Assembly (NCBI RefSeq): GCF_001811425.1
Contig: NZ_KV804710.1
Location: forward strand, 1-28,359
Direction: 5' to 3'
DNA: 28,359 nt
Source of the DNA: Peptoniphilus_A sp001811425
GTDB lineage: Bacteria; Bacillota; Clostridia; Tissierellales; Peptoniphilaceae
The notes under the pieces were generated by a model, which was given only the letters and a program-made list of their open reading frames with translations, was not told the origin of the DNA and did no database searches. This document shows, piece by piece, positions 15,158-23,148 of the stretch. The translations under genes and the position numbers were made by a program. Position 1 is the first letter of the stretch. Each line of letters begins with the position of its first letter.

Positions 15158-17500
15158 ATGAAAAACAAAAAATTGCTTAGTTTATTTCTTGCAGTATTAA
15201 TGCTTGTTGCAATTCCATTTAGCGTATTTGCAGAAGTTGATGCTGAAGAAACTAAGTCAGAAGGACCTGCAGTTGTAAAAACTGTAGAAGAAAAAGAAGC
15301 AACTGAAGAAGAAACACCACAAGAACCAGCTAAGGAAGTTGTTGAAGCTACTGAAGAAGTGGAAGAAGCAACAGAAGAGCCTGCTGAAGAATTAGAAATT
15401 GGTGAACCACTAATGTCACCACCTCTAAAAGCACCATTAACAGATCCAGTTAAAGTTACTTTTAATTATAATAATGATGAAGGTAAATCTGATTCAAAAA
15501 ATGTAGAAAAAGGTACTGAAGTAGATTTACCAAAAGATGGTGGAATCAAGGAAGGTTTTATTTTCGATGGTTGGTCTAAGGGTGGCACTAAAGTAACAAC
15601 TGACAAAGTAAAAATAACTGAAGACACAACTTTTGAAGGACAATGGAAAGCAGAACCAACAAAACATACTGTTACTTTTAAAGATGGAGATACAGAAACA
15701 CTTGTAAAAGTTGTTGAAAATCAAAAAGTTCCTAAACCAACAGATCCAACAAAAGAAGGATATAATTTCTTAGGTTGGTATGATGGCAATACAATATTTG
15801 ATTTTAACACTGCCATTACAGCAGACAAAACTTTGACTGCAAAGTGGGAAGCTAAACCAGTTCTACCAGTAGTAAAAGCTCTTAATATTTCTGAAAGATC
15901 CTACTCTAATGGAAGATTCTACGGCAAGGTAACTGATAGTGATGGCGTTGCAGTTGAAGGTGCAACAGTAAGTCTTTACAACTACAACGGATTTCTTGTA
16001 AGAACAGCAGGACCTACTGATGCCAATGGATATTTTGACATCTATGTAGGCGATTACTATTATGGCTACTACGATGGCTACTATTATGATGATTATTACT
16101 ATGATGATTTTTATTATGATGGAGTTCGCTATTACAGAGACGGAAATAGATGGTATTACTATGACGACGACAATGTAAAACACTGGACAGACTATAGACC
16201 ATATTGGAGTGGCAAATATTATGGTAAATACTATGATGGAAGATATTATGGTGGCTACCTACTAGCAAGTAAAACTGATTACACTACTTCTGCTAAATAT
16301 TATTTAAATGACGGAAGATATTGGGACGGATATTACTACAACAAATACTACTATGATGACTACTACAACAGGTACGATCACAAAGTTTATCCAACAGACA
16401 TTACTAGAACAAATTATTCTGTAAAAGGATATTTAAAGGGATACCCTAGCAGAACTGTATATGTTTATGACGATGGAGTTTATCTTGGCAGTGATGTAAT
16501 TGATTCAAATGGTTACTTCAGCGTAACTTGGAACAGCCCTTATGTAGCAACTGGAAGAAGTCTTGACTACTATGTAAATGGAAAATATGTATCTGACTCT
16601 GGATATTCAGGAGCACCAATTGTTAACCCAGTTTCTGCAGGCTCAACATTTGTAAGAGGAACTGCAGGAGCTAATGCCACTGTAACTGTTTATGATGCAA
16701 GTGGAATTAAACTTGGAAGCACAACTGCAGGCAATACTGGTATCTACAATGTTACTCTAAATAGAGCTCTAAGAGCAGGCGAAGTTATCACTGTTGAAGC
16801 TAAGGAAGCTGGAAGAGTAGCAAGAACTACTAACTACACTGTTGGCGGCCAAGCTGTTTCTACAGAAAAAGTTAGCCAACCTGCATATATTGCTGGATTC
16901 CCTGATGGAACATTTAAACCAGGCAAAGAAGTTACTAGAGCTGAAGCTGTAAGAATGTTTGTTAAACTTGTTAATAATGGCGCAGAACTTCCTAAGAACC
17001 CAACTACAAGCTTCAAGGATGCCAACAACGCTTGGTACTCTGATGAAATTAACTATGCAGTAGCTAAGGGATTCATCAAGGGATACTCTGATGGAACATT
17101 TAAACCAAACCAAGCTATCACAAGAGCTGAATTTGCTCAAATGATTTCTACCTTTGTTAAAAATGGTTATCCAGGAACTGGAAGCTTTAAGGATGTAAAG
17201 GGTCACTGGGCATCTGATGCAATAAGTGCACTTTACGGCAACAAGAACATCAAGGGCTATGGAGATGGCACATTTAAACCTGATCAAAAACTTACTAGAG
17301 CTGAAGCTGTTACAATTTTGAACTCTGTATTTGGTAGAAATACTAAATCAAATTCCTTCGCAAATGTAAGTGAAGCTGGACTAAAGAGATTCTCCGATGT
17401 ATCTAAGAGCCACTGGGCATACTATGAAATCTTAGATGCTTCTAACGGACACAATGCAGCTAAGATTGAAGGCATGGACCAAGTAAGTATTTGGCAATAA
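15158..17500 (+). CDS. S-layer-homology surface protein with InlB/Flg_new repeats and a tyrosine-rich central region
   Basis: 780 aa secreted protein. A signal peptide (1 to about 25, ending SVFA) is followed by a Glu/Thr-rich acidic stretch (26-95), two InlB B-repeat/Flg_new-like domains (about 98-165 and 170-231, each with GF.F.GW.....F and a closing KW/QW), and a carboxypeptidase-regulatory-like beta domain (about 242-296). A segment of about 110 residues (294-405) is built of YY/YYY blocks with Asp and Gly; 36 of residues 301-400 are tyrosine. Two further beta-type segments (about 420-560) lead to three SLH domains (about 575-610, 619-667, 677-727), each with a TRAE motif, and a fourth partial one (745-765). 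SLH domains bind pyruvylated wall polymers, so the protein is a non-covalently held surface component. Codon choice resembles that of the bcd-etf genes, suggesting strong expression. The function of the Tyr-rich part is unknown. Confidence 0.9.
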   Translation: MKNKKLLSLFLAVLMLVAIPFSVFAEVDAEETKSEGPAVVKTVEEKEATEEETPQEPAKEVVEATEEVEEATEEPAEELEIGEPLMSPPLKAPLTDPVKVTFNYNNDEGKSDSKNVEKGTEVDLPKDGGIKEGFIFDGWSKGGTKVTTDKVKITEDTTFEGQWKAEPTKHTVTFKDGDTETLVKVVENQKVPKPTDPTKEGYNFLGWYDGNTIFDFNTAITADKTLTAKWEAKPVLPVVKALNISERSYSNGRFYGKVTDSDGVAVEGATVSLYNYNGFLVRTAGPTDANGYFDIYVGDYYYGYYDGYYYDDYYYDDFYYDGVRYYRDGNRWYYYDDDNVKHWTDYRPYWSGKYYGKYYDGRYYGGYLLASKTDYTTSAKYYLNDGRYWDGYYYNKYYYDDYYNRYDHKVYPTDITRTNYSVKGYLKGYPSRTVYVYDDGVYLGSDVIDSNGYFSVTWNSPYVATGRSLDYYVNGKYVSDSGYSGAPIVNPVSAGSTFVRGTAGANATVTVYDASGIKLGSTTAGNTGIYNVTLNRALRAGEVITVEAKEAGRVARTTNYTVGGQAVSTEKVSQPAYIAGFPDGTFKPGKEVTRAEAVRMFVKLVNNGAELPKNPTTSFKDANNAWYSDEINYAVAKGFIKGYSDGTFKPNQAITRAEFAQMISTFVKNGYPGTGSFKDVKGHWASDAISALYGNKNIKGYGDGTFKPDQKLTRAEAVTILNSVFGRNTKSNSFANVSEAGLKRFSDVSKSHWAYYEILDASNGHNAAKIEGMDQVSIWQ
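16037..16370 (+). repeat. Tyrosine/aspartate-rich low-complexity coding segment
   Basis: Codons for about residues 294-404 of the SLH protein: irregular repeats such as GYYDGYYYDDYYYDD and GKYYGKYYDGRYYGG. The DNA alternates TAT and TAC codons, so the repeat is constrained at protein rather than DNA level. The minus-strand frames across it are shadows. Confidence 0.85.
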
Positions 17501-17542
17501 AGATGATTTTAACTTTATAAAAGTTAATATGTAATATGAATG

Positions 17543-17577
17543 AAGGCGGCAAGGAAACTTGTCGTCTTTATTTTATT
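17543..17577 (+). terminator. Terminator of the SLH gene
   Basis: An 11-bp stem with two G-U pairs (17543-17553 with 17558-17568) and a GAAA tetraloop, followed by a T-rich tail. Confidence 0.88.
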
Positions 17578-17769
17578 TGTAGAAATTTTTATGTTACAAA
17601 GCGTGGCTCTTGGGAAGGGAAAGTTTTTAAAATTTTTTTGGAAGGGATAAGGGGGAAGAATTAAAGAATGGAAATTAAATTAAGTCGATAATAAAAGTAA
17701 GACGATAAAAAAAATACAGACCATAAATAAATCTAAGACCCATAAAATTTCGCCACTTTATAAATTTTT
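17578..17769. other. AT-rich non-coding spacer
   Basis: No ribosome-site-supported frame, RNA gene or strong hairpin was found. The right part shades into diverged versions of the repeats described in the next entry. Confidence 0.4.
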
Positions 17770-17970
17770 CGCCCTTCCTAAATTTTTCACCCTTCCTAAA
17801 ATTTTCAAAGCCAGCTAAACTTTTATTGATGGTGAAATATTTGCCCTTAAAGAAACTTTTATGAATGGCTAAATTTTTCAAAGTCAGCTAAATTCTTCAA
17901 AGTCAGCTAAATTCTTATTAATGGTGAAATATTTGCCCTTAGAGAAACTTTTATGAATCCCTAAATTTTT
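17770..17970. repeat. Nested tandem repeats in non-coding DNA
   Basis: Three levels of duplication are visible. An 18-bp unit around C(G/A)CCCTTCCTAAA is repeated at 17770-17787 and 17788-17805. A 75-bp unit occurs at 17804-17878 and 17896-17970 (period 92) with about seven differences. A 19-bp unit, TTCAAAGTCAGCTAAATTC, is tandem at 17877-17895 and 17896-17914. A minus-strand frame of 68 codons runs over part of it (17675-17881), but it lacks a ribosome site and begins with TTG; I treat it as non-coding. Confidence 0.75.
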
Positions 17971-18049
17971 AAAAGCTAAGAAATCTTAAAGTTATTACTG
18001 TAACTTTATAAAGAATTACAAGGCTATTTTAAAAGTATTTTTTTTGGGG

Positions 18050-18099
18050 TATAATTAAAACAGAAGATAATAGAAATTTGAACTTATTTATAGGAGGTA
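18050..18099 (+). promoter_or_regulatory. -10 and RBS of the universal stress protein gene
   Basis: TATAAT at 18050-18055 preceded by TTTTGGGG, resembling the SLH promoter. There is no clear -35. AGGAGGT at about 18092-18098 is the ribosome site. Confidence 0.55.
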
Positions 18100-18102
18100 A
18101 AG

Positions 18103-18537
18103 ATGAAAATATTAGTACCAATTGATGGATCAAAGTCTTCAAAAAAATCAATCGAAGTTGCAAGAGACATGGGACAAAAATTAGGAGCAGATCTTTTAAT
18201 TTTGACAGTTACTCCAGAAACTTCAATTTTTGAACAATATCCAGCAAACTTTAATTTTACTCTTGAAATAGACAAGGCTAATGTTGAAAGAGCAGAAATG
18301 ATACTTAAGGACGCAGAAACAGATTTAAGCGGATATCCAAACAAGGTAGAAACTTTTTACACTTCAGGAAATCCTGGCGAACAAATCTGCAAATTTGCTG
18401 ACGAAAAAGATGTTGACTTTATTGTAATGGGCAACAGGGGACTTGGTGCCTTCTCAAGAACACTTCTTGGCTCTGTTTCCAACAAGGTTATCAACCATTC
18501 AAAGAAATCTGTACTTGTAGTTAAGGCAGATATTTAA
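18103..18537 (+). CDS. Universal stress protein, UspA family
   Basis: 144 aa, a single cytosolic Usp domain of standard length. The N-terminus MKILVPIDGSKSS is diagnostic, and the ATP-binding pattern G-2x-G-9x-G-S is complete (Gly110, Gly113, Gly123, Ser124). That places it in the nucleotide-binding (MJ0577-like) branch. The family is linked to stress survival and energy state; its exact activity is undefined. Single-gene unit with its own -10 and a terminator at 18539-18565. The strong ribosome site suggests ample translation. Confidence 0.95.
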   Translation: MKILVPIDGSKSSKKSIEVARDMGQKLGADLLILTVTPETSIFEQYPANFNFTLEIDKANVERAEMILKDAETDLSGYPNKVETFYTSGNPGEQICKFADEKDVDFIVMGNRGLGAFSRTLLGSVSNKVINHSKKSVLVVKADI

Positions 18538-18538
18538 T

Positions 18539-18565
18539 AAGGGGCGGGTCACCGCCTTTTTATTT
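18539..18565 (+). terminator. Terminator of the universal stress protein gene
   Basis: A stem AAGGGGCGG/CCGCCTTTT with two G-U pairs around GTCA, running into a T-tract. It directly follows the stop codon. Confidence 0.85.
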
Positions 18566-18820
18566 TGTAAAAATTTTGTGATTTTTTGAGGCTATATTGA
18601 AATTTAATCTAAATTTATTTTATCTTGTGTAAATTTTTATAAAAACCTTATCCTAATTTAAAATAAATTAAAAATTTGGCAGGGGATTTAATACTTTTAG
18701 TTAAATAAAATGTAGAAATTCTTTATAAATTTTGCCTTTGAAGAAATTTTTTTACTTTAATTTCAATTTCAAAGTTATGGCAAATTTATTTTTCTAGTGA
18801 CTTTTTAAGCAAATAAAACC
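18566..18820. other. AT-rich spacer between the usp terminator and the bcd promoter
   Basis: No supported gene, RNA or repeat was found. Scattered A- and T-tracts could contribute to promoter curvature or an UP element, but nothing specific can be claimed. Confidence 0.45.
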
Positions 18821-18848
18821 TTGAAAAACAAGCGCATAATGATATAAT
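18821..18848 (+). promoter_or_regulatory. Promoter of the acyl-CoA dehydrogenase-etfBA operon
   Basis: TTGAAA (18821-18826), a 16-nt spacer and perfect TATAAT (18843-18848), with TGA before it giving an extended -10. This is the strongest promoter in the window and matches the highly biased codon use of the genes it drives. Confidence 0.8.
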
Positions 18849-18859
18849 AGAAATAACGT

Positions 18860-18877
18860 ATGTTAATTAAATAACAT
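18860..18877. promoter_or_regulatory. Candidate Rex operator
   Basis: The 18-mer ATGTTAATTAAATAACAT matches the Rex consensus TTGTTAANNNNTTAACAA at 11 of 14 defined positions and is itself nearly symmetrical. It begins 12 bp after the -10, a repressing position. Rex, an NADH-sensing repressor, is known to control bcd-etf operons in clostridia. No rex gene is in the window. Confidence 0.6.
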
Positions 18878-18907
18878 TCTTTATAATAATTGTTAGGGGG
18901 ATTTTAA

Positions 18908-20050
18908 ATGGATTTTAGAATGGACAAGGAACATCTATTGTTACAACAAATGTATCGCGCATTTGCTGAAACTGAAGTAGAACCTGTTGCCGCTGATGTT
19001 GATGCGACAGAAGAAGTTCCTATGGAAAATGTTAAAAAAATGGCCAGATATGGTTTCTTTGGAATACCATTTCCTAAAGAATACGGTGGACAAGGTGCAG
19101 ACTATGTAGCTTACGCTATGGCAGTAGAAGAACTTTCTAAGAAATGTGCTACTACTGGTGTTATTGTTTCTGCTCACACTTCACTATGCTGTGCTCCAAT
19201 TTATGAAAATGGAACAGAAGAACAAAAGAAAAAATATTTACCAGACTTACTAGCAGGTAGAAAAATCGGTGCTTTCGGTCTTACTGAACCAGGTGCTGGT
19301 ACTGACGCAAGTGGTCAAAGAACAACTGCTGTACTTGATGGTGACGAATACGTACTTAACGGATCAAAGATCTTTATTACAAACGCAGGATTTGCTGATG
19401 TATTTGTAATCATAGCAATGACTGATAGATCTAAGGGAAATCACGGAATTTCTGCTTTCATAGTTGAAAGAGGAACTCCAGGATTTAAAGTTGGAGAACC
19501 AGAAGACAAGATGGGTATCAGAGGTTCTTCTACTTGCGAACTTATCTTTGAAGATTGTAGAATTCCTAAAGAAAATCTTCTTGGAAAAGAAGGTAAGGGC
19601 TTCAAACTTGCAATGAAGACTCTTGATGGTGGTAGAATTGGTATCGCATCTCAAGCTCTTGGTATTGCAGAAGGTGCAATTGACGAAACTGTTAAATACA
19701 CTTCTGAAAGAAAGCAATTTGGTAGAAGAATTTCTCAATTCCAAAACACTCAATTTGAACTTGCAGATATGAAAACTACTGCTGAAGCAGCTCAACTATT
19801 AGTTTACAGAGCAGCTGACGCAAAGGGTAATGGCGAAGCTTACGGACATTATGCAGCTATGGCTAAATTATTTGCAGCAGATGCAGCAAGTGATATTACT
19901 AGAAGATGTCTACAATTATTCGGTGGATACGGATACACTCGTGACTATCCAATTGAAAGAATGATGAGAGACGCTAAGATCACTGAAATTTACGAAGGTA
20001 CATCTGAAGTAATGAAGATGGTTGTATCTGGCTGGATGGGCGTTAAATAA
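18908..20050 (+). CDS. bcd: Short-chain acyl-CoA dehydrogenase (butyryl-CoA dehydrogenase type)
   Basis: 380 aa flavoprotein of normal length. FAD/substrate motifs are clear: FGLTEPGAGTDASG (about 123-136), FITNAGFAD (156-164) and the C-terminal GGYGYTRDYPIERMMRDAK. The catalytic base of the family is the Glu in IYEGTSE, here Glu363. It catalyses crotonyl-CoA/butyryl-CoA-type conversion, and with the EtfBA encoded right behind it probably forms an electron-bifurcating complex that uses NADH and can reduce ferredoxin. The substrate could equally be a branched or other short acyl-CoA, since crt, hbd and thl are not adjacent. GGGGG precedes the ATG. Controlled by the promoter at 18821 and probably by Rex. 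Confidence 0.93.
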   Translation: MDFRMDKEHLLLQQMYRAFAETEVEPVAADVDATEEVPMENVKKMARYGFFGIPFPKEYGGQGADYVAYAMAVEELSKKCATTGVIVSAHTSLCCAPIYENGTEEQKKKYLPDLLAGRKIGAFGLTEPGAGTDASGQRTTAVLDGDEYVLNGSKIFITNAGFADVFVIIAMTDRSKGNHGISAFIVERGTPGFKVGEPEDKMGIRGSSTCELIFEDCRIPKENLLGKEGKGFKLAMKTLDGGRIGIASQALGIAEGAIDETVKYTSERKQFGRRISQFQNTQFELADMKTTAEAAQLLVYRAADAKGNGEAYGHYAAMAKLFAADAASDITRRCLQLFGGYGYTRDYPIERMMRDAKITEIYEGTSEVMKMVVSGWMGVK

Positions 20051-20068
20051 TCGGAAGGAGTATTATAG

Positions 20069-20866
20069 ATGAATATAGTAGTATGTATTAAACAAGTACC
20101 TGATACTAATGAAGTTAGACTTGACCCTGTTACTAACACTCTTATTAGAGATGGTGTGCCAAGTATTATAAACCCTGATGATAAATCAGGTCTTGAAGTA
20201 GCACTTAGACTTAAAGATGAAAATCCAGATATCCATGTAACAGTTTTATCAATGGGACCTCCACAAGCTGAAGCTGCTCTTAGAGAAGCTCTTGCAATGG
20301 GAGCAGACGATGCAATTCTAGTTTCTGACAGAGCTTTTGGTGGAGCCGACACTTGGGCTACATCTTGTACAATCACTGCAGCTCTTGAACACTTAGATTT
20401 CGATCTAATTGTTTGTGGTAGACAAGCTATCGACGGTGATACTGCACAAGTTGGACCACAAATTGCTGAACACATTGGAGTTCCACAAGTTTCTTATGTT
20501 GAAGAACTTGAACTAGATAAAGACATGAAGGGTATTACTGTTAAGAGACAATTCGAAGACAGATACCATACAATTAATGCTAAATTCCCATGCTTAATCA
20601 CTGCAATTGCAGAATTAGCAGAACCTAGATATATGACAATTGGTAAAGTTTTTGAAGCTTACCAAAAAGAAATCAAAGTTTGGGGTCTTGAAGATATTAA
20701 GGACAAACTTGATATGGCAAACATAGGACTTAAGGGATCACCTACAAAGGTTAAAAAATCTTTCCCTAAACAAGGTAAGGGCAAGGGCGTTCTTTTAACT
20801 GATCTTACTGCTGACGAAGCAGCTCAAGCTATCGTTGCTAAACTTCAAGAAAAGTATATTATCTAA
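20069..20866 (+). CDS. etfB: Electron transfer flavoprotein beta subunit
   Basis: 265 aa, with the family opening MNIVVCIKQVPDTNEV, the nucleotide-contact segment CGRQAIDGDTAQVGPQ (about 116-131) and the beta-subunit signature VKRQFEDRYHTI...ITAIAELAEPRY (about 158-188). In bifurcating ETFs this subunit carries a second FAD that accepts hydride from NADH. Whether that site is present here needs a structural alignment. Nineteen-nt gap from the dehydrogenase gene with a GGAAGGAG ribosome site; same operon. Confidence 0.95.
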   Translation: MNIVVCIKQVPDTNEVRLDPVTNTLIRDGVPSIINPDDKSGLEVALRLKDENPDIHVTVLSMGPPQAEAALREALAMGADDAILVSDRAFGGADTWATSCTITAALEHLDFDLIVCGRQAIDGDTAQVGPQIAEHIGVPQVSYVEELELDKDMKGITVKRQFEDRYHTINAKFPCLITAIAELAEPRYMTIGKVFEAYQKEIKVWGLEDIKDKLDMANIGLKGSPTKVKKSFPKQGKGKGVLLTDLTADEAAQAIVAKLQEKYII

Positions 20867-20880
20867 TTGGGGGTTTAAAA

Positions 20881-21888
20881 ATGAGTAAAGATGTATTTGT
20901 ATTTATAGAACAAAGAGACAATAAACTTGAAAAAGTTGGTATAGAACTTTTGGGAAAGGCAAGAGAACTTGCCGACGCTCTTGGACAAGATGTTGTTGCA
21001 ATGATTCTTGGCGAAAAAGTTAAGGACCACGCAGAAACTCTTATTAGACACGGAGCTGACAAAGTTCTTGTAGTAGAAGATGAAATGCTTAAAGAATATG
21101 TTACTGAACCATATGCTAAGGCAATCACTCAAATTATAAAAGAAAAAGATCCAGAAATCGTAATTTACGGTGCATCATCAATAGGTCGTGACCTTGCTCC
21201 AAGACTAGCAGCAAGAATTCACACAGGACTTACTGCTGACTGTACAAAACTAGAAATAGATGAAGAATCTAAAAACCTTATGATGACAAGACCTGCTTTC
21301 GGTGGTAACCTAATGGCAACTATCCTTTGTGAAGACTTTAGACCACAAATGGCAACAGTTAGACCTGGAGTTATGCAAGCACTTGATTCTGATGCTTCAA
21401 GAAAAGGTGAAGTTGAAGAAATTAAAGTTGACTTCACTGACGCTGACATGAATGTTAAGGTACTTGACATTGCTAAACAAGCATCACAAAAGAAAGACAT
21501 CACAGAAGCTAAGATCTTAGTATCTGGTGGTCGTGGAATCGGTGGACCAGAAGGATTTAAACCTCTTCAAGAACTTGCTGACAAACTAGAAGCAGAAATT
21601 TCTGCATCAAGAGCATCAGTAGATTCAGGTTGGATAACTAAGGATCACCAAGTTGGACAAACTGGTAAGACAGTTAGACCAGAACTTTACTTCGCAATGG
21701 GTATCTCTGGAGCAATCCAACACGTTGCAGGTATGGAAGACTCTGATCTTATCATAGCTGTAAACAAAGACCCTGAAGCAGCAATTTTTGAAATTGCAGA
21801 CCTTGGTGTAGTTGGAGACATCAACGCAGTTGTTCCAAAACTAATAGATGCAATCGAAAGAGAACAAAAAATTAAAGCTGAAATTTAA
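20881..21888 (+). CDS. etfA: Electron transfer flavoprotein alpha subunit
   Basis: 335 aa. The N-terminal Rossmann-like domain (1 to about 195) is followed by the FAD-binding domain, with SGGRGIGG (215-222), RASVDSGW (244-251), QVGQTGKTV (257-265), GISGAIQH (274-281) and NKDPEAAIF (295-303), all conserved. It partners EtfB and passes electrons to the dehydrogenase. GGGGG lies before the ATG, 14 nt after etfB. No ferredoxin-type iron-sulfur extension is present at the N-terminus. Last gene of the operon; the terminator follows at 21908. Confidence 0.95.
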   Translation: MSKDVFVFIEQRDNKLEKVGIELLGKARELADALGQDVVAMILGEKVKDHAETLIRHGADKVLVVEDEMLKEYVTEPYAKAITQIIKEKDPEIVIYGASSIGRDLAPRLAARIHTGLTADCTKLEIDEESKNLMMTRPAFGGNLMATILCEDFRPQMATVRPGVMQALDSDASRKGEVEEIKVDFTDADMNVKVLDIAKQASQKKDITEAKILVSGGRGIGGPEGFKPLQELADKLEAEISASRASVDSGWITKDHQVGQTGKTVRPELYFAMGISGAIQHVAGMEDSDLIIAVNKDPEAAIFEIADLGVVGDINAVVPKLIDAIEREQKIKAEI

Positions 21889-21907
21889 TTTTAAATAAAA
21901 TTATATT

Positions 21908-21939
21908 TAAAGAGGTTACAAGATTGTAGCCTCTTTTTT
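21908..21939 (+). terminator. Terminator of the bcd-etfBA operon
   Basis: A 10-bp stem (21910-21919 with 21926-21935, one G-U), a 6-nt loop and a T-tract to 21939. Confidence 0.88.
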
Positions 21940-22069
21940 CTTGGGAATTTTTGGGATTTTTAAGTTTATAGGACGAGTTGTAAAATAAAATTTGACACAA
22001 ATAAATTATCTTGAAAATTTTACGCAAGCAAAAAGCTTATAATTAATGCCCTTGCATCCTAAAAAACTC

Positions 22070-22143
22070 TTGGATTCTGCCAGGAAAAGTGATAAAATTT
22101 AGTACAATAATTTTATAATTAGAAAAAATGAATTACTGGAGGG
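22070..22143 (+). promoter_or_regulatory. ilvE promoter and RBS
   Basis: TTGGAT (22070-22075), a 17-nt spacer and TAAAAT (22093-22098) with TGA before it, an extended -10. The ribosome site GGAGGG (22138-22143) is 5 nt from the ATG at 22149. The leader is too short for a T-box. Confidence 0.65.
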
Positions 22144-22148
22144 TAGAC

Positions 22149-23072
22149 ATGGACAAATCTTATGTTTTTTACAATGGCGAAATAGTTGAAGAAGAAAAGG
22201 TGTCAGTTAGCATTAGGTCGAGAGTCGTAAATTATGGCTTAGGAGTTTTTGAAGGCATTCGTGCCTATTGGAGCGAAGAAGATGAGGAACTTTATGCCTT
22301 CAAACTCATAGAACACTACAAGAGATTTTTGCAATCAGCAAAGGTAGTTAACTTAAAAATTGATTACACTGCAGAAGAGCTTGCAGACTTTACAATTGAA
22401 CTTTTGAGAAAAAATGGCTACAAGCAAACTACTTATATAAGGCCACTTGCCTACAAGGATACAAAAACTGTAGGTGTAAGTATTGAGGGTCATGACGATG
22501 ATGTAGTGGCAATTTATTTGCAGCCAATGGGCAAGTATATGAAGCAAGAAGAATTTAGGGTTAAGGTCTCATCTTGGGTGAGAATTGCAGACAATATGCT
22601 TCCGCCAAGGACTAAGGCAACAGCAGGTTACCTAAACTCTGCCCTTGCATCCCTAGAAGCAAAAAGAGCAGGCTACGATGAAGCAGTCCTATTAAATAGA
22701 AATGGCTATGTATGTGAAGGCCCTGGCGAAAATATTTTTATTTACAAAAAGGGAAAATTAATCACACCGCCTGCATCTGACGACATCCTAGAAGGCATCA
22801 CAAGAGATATAGTAATGCAACTTGCCAGAGAAGAACTTGGCATTGAATGTGTGGAAAAATCAATTGCAAGAACTGAACTTTATAATGCAGATGAAGTTTT
22901 CTTCTCAGGAACTGCCATGGAAGTTGCCCCAGTAGTTGAAGTTGACGACATAAAAGTTGCCGATGGAAGACCAGGCGAGCTCACAATGAAGTTAAAGGAA
23001 CTTTTCCATGACTTGACTCATGGCAAGAATGAAAAGTACAAGGACTCACTTAGACCAGTTTATGGCAAATAA
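22149..23072 (+). CDS. ilvE: Branched-chain amino acid aminotransferase (PLP fold type IV)
   Basis: 307 aa cytosolic enzyme that interconverts leucine, isoleucine and valine with their 2-oxo acids using glutamate/2-oxoglutarate. The PLP lysine is Lys156 in PPRTKATAGYLNS. Family signatures: RSRVVNYGLGVFEGIR (about 23-38), EGPGENIF (191-198) and SGTAMEV (253-259). I prefer the ATG at 22149, which has GGAGGG in front, to an in-frame ATG 21 nt upstream that overlaps that ribosome site. With the liv importer in the window it can feed branched-chain amino acid use or synthesis; no ilv biosynthesis genes are adjacent. Single-gene unit with a terminator at 23121. Confidence 0.93.
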   Translation: MDKSYVFYNGEIVEEEKVSVSIRSRVVNYGLGVFEGIRAYWSEEDEELYAFKLIEHYKRFLQSAKVVNLKIDYTAEELADFTIELLRKNGYKQTTYIRPLAYKDTKTVGVSIEGHDDDVVAIYLQPMGKYMKQEEFRVKVSSWVRIADNMLPPRTKATAGYLNSALASLEAKRAGYDEAVLLNRNGYVCEGPGENIFIYKKGKLITPPASDDILEGITRDIVMQLAREELGIECVEKSIARTELYNADEVFFSGTAMEVAPVVEVDDIKVADGRPGELTMKLKELFHDLTHGKNEKYKDSLRPVYGK

Positions 23073-23120
23073 TTTTAGTTTAATATAATTTATAAAATTT
23101 TATAGAATAAAAGAATAAAG

Positions 23121-23148
23121 TCGGCAGGAAAAATCCTGTCGATTTTTT
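23121..23148 (+). terminator. Terminator of ilvE
   Basis: A 9-bp stem (23121-23129 with 23134-23142, one G-U), an AAAA loop and six Ts. Confidence 0.88.

Noticed and set aside
15863..16268. Two overlapping minus-strand frames rich in Ile/Val or His/Asn opposite the tyrosine-rich segment
   Set aside because: They are direct shadows of TAT/TAC/GAT repeats on the coding strand; no ribosome sites.
17675..17881. Minus-strand frame of 68 codons in the repeat region
   Set aside because: It starts with TTG, lacks a ribosome site and is open mainly because the tandem repeats lack stops in that phase. The second repeat copy is in a different phase and ends in a stop. Differences between copies do not look like protein-level conservation.
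17877..17914. Tandem 19-bp repeats as a possible CRISPR remnant
   Set aside because: The copies abut with no spacer, are not palindromic and no cas gene is near.
21940..22092. T-box or other riboswitch upstream of the aminotransferase gene
   Set aside because: The promoter lies only about 50 nt before the ATG and the upstream stretch shows no T-box sequence or terminator/antiterminator pair.
22128..22148. Upstream ATG for the aminotransferase (seven extra residues)
   Set aside because: The GGAGGG ribosome site lies inside that extension and is correctly spaced for the ATG at 22149. Family proteins start close to the YVFYNGEIV segment.
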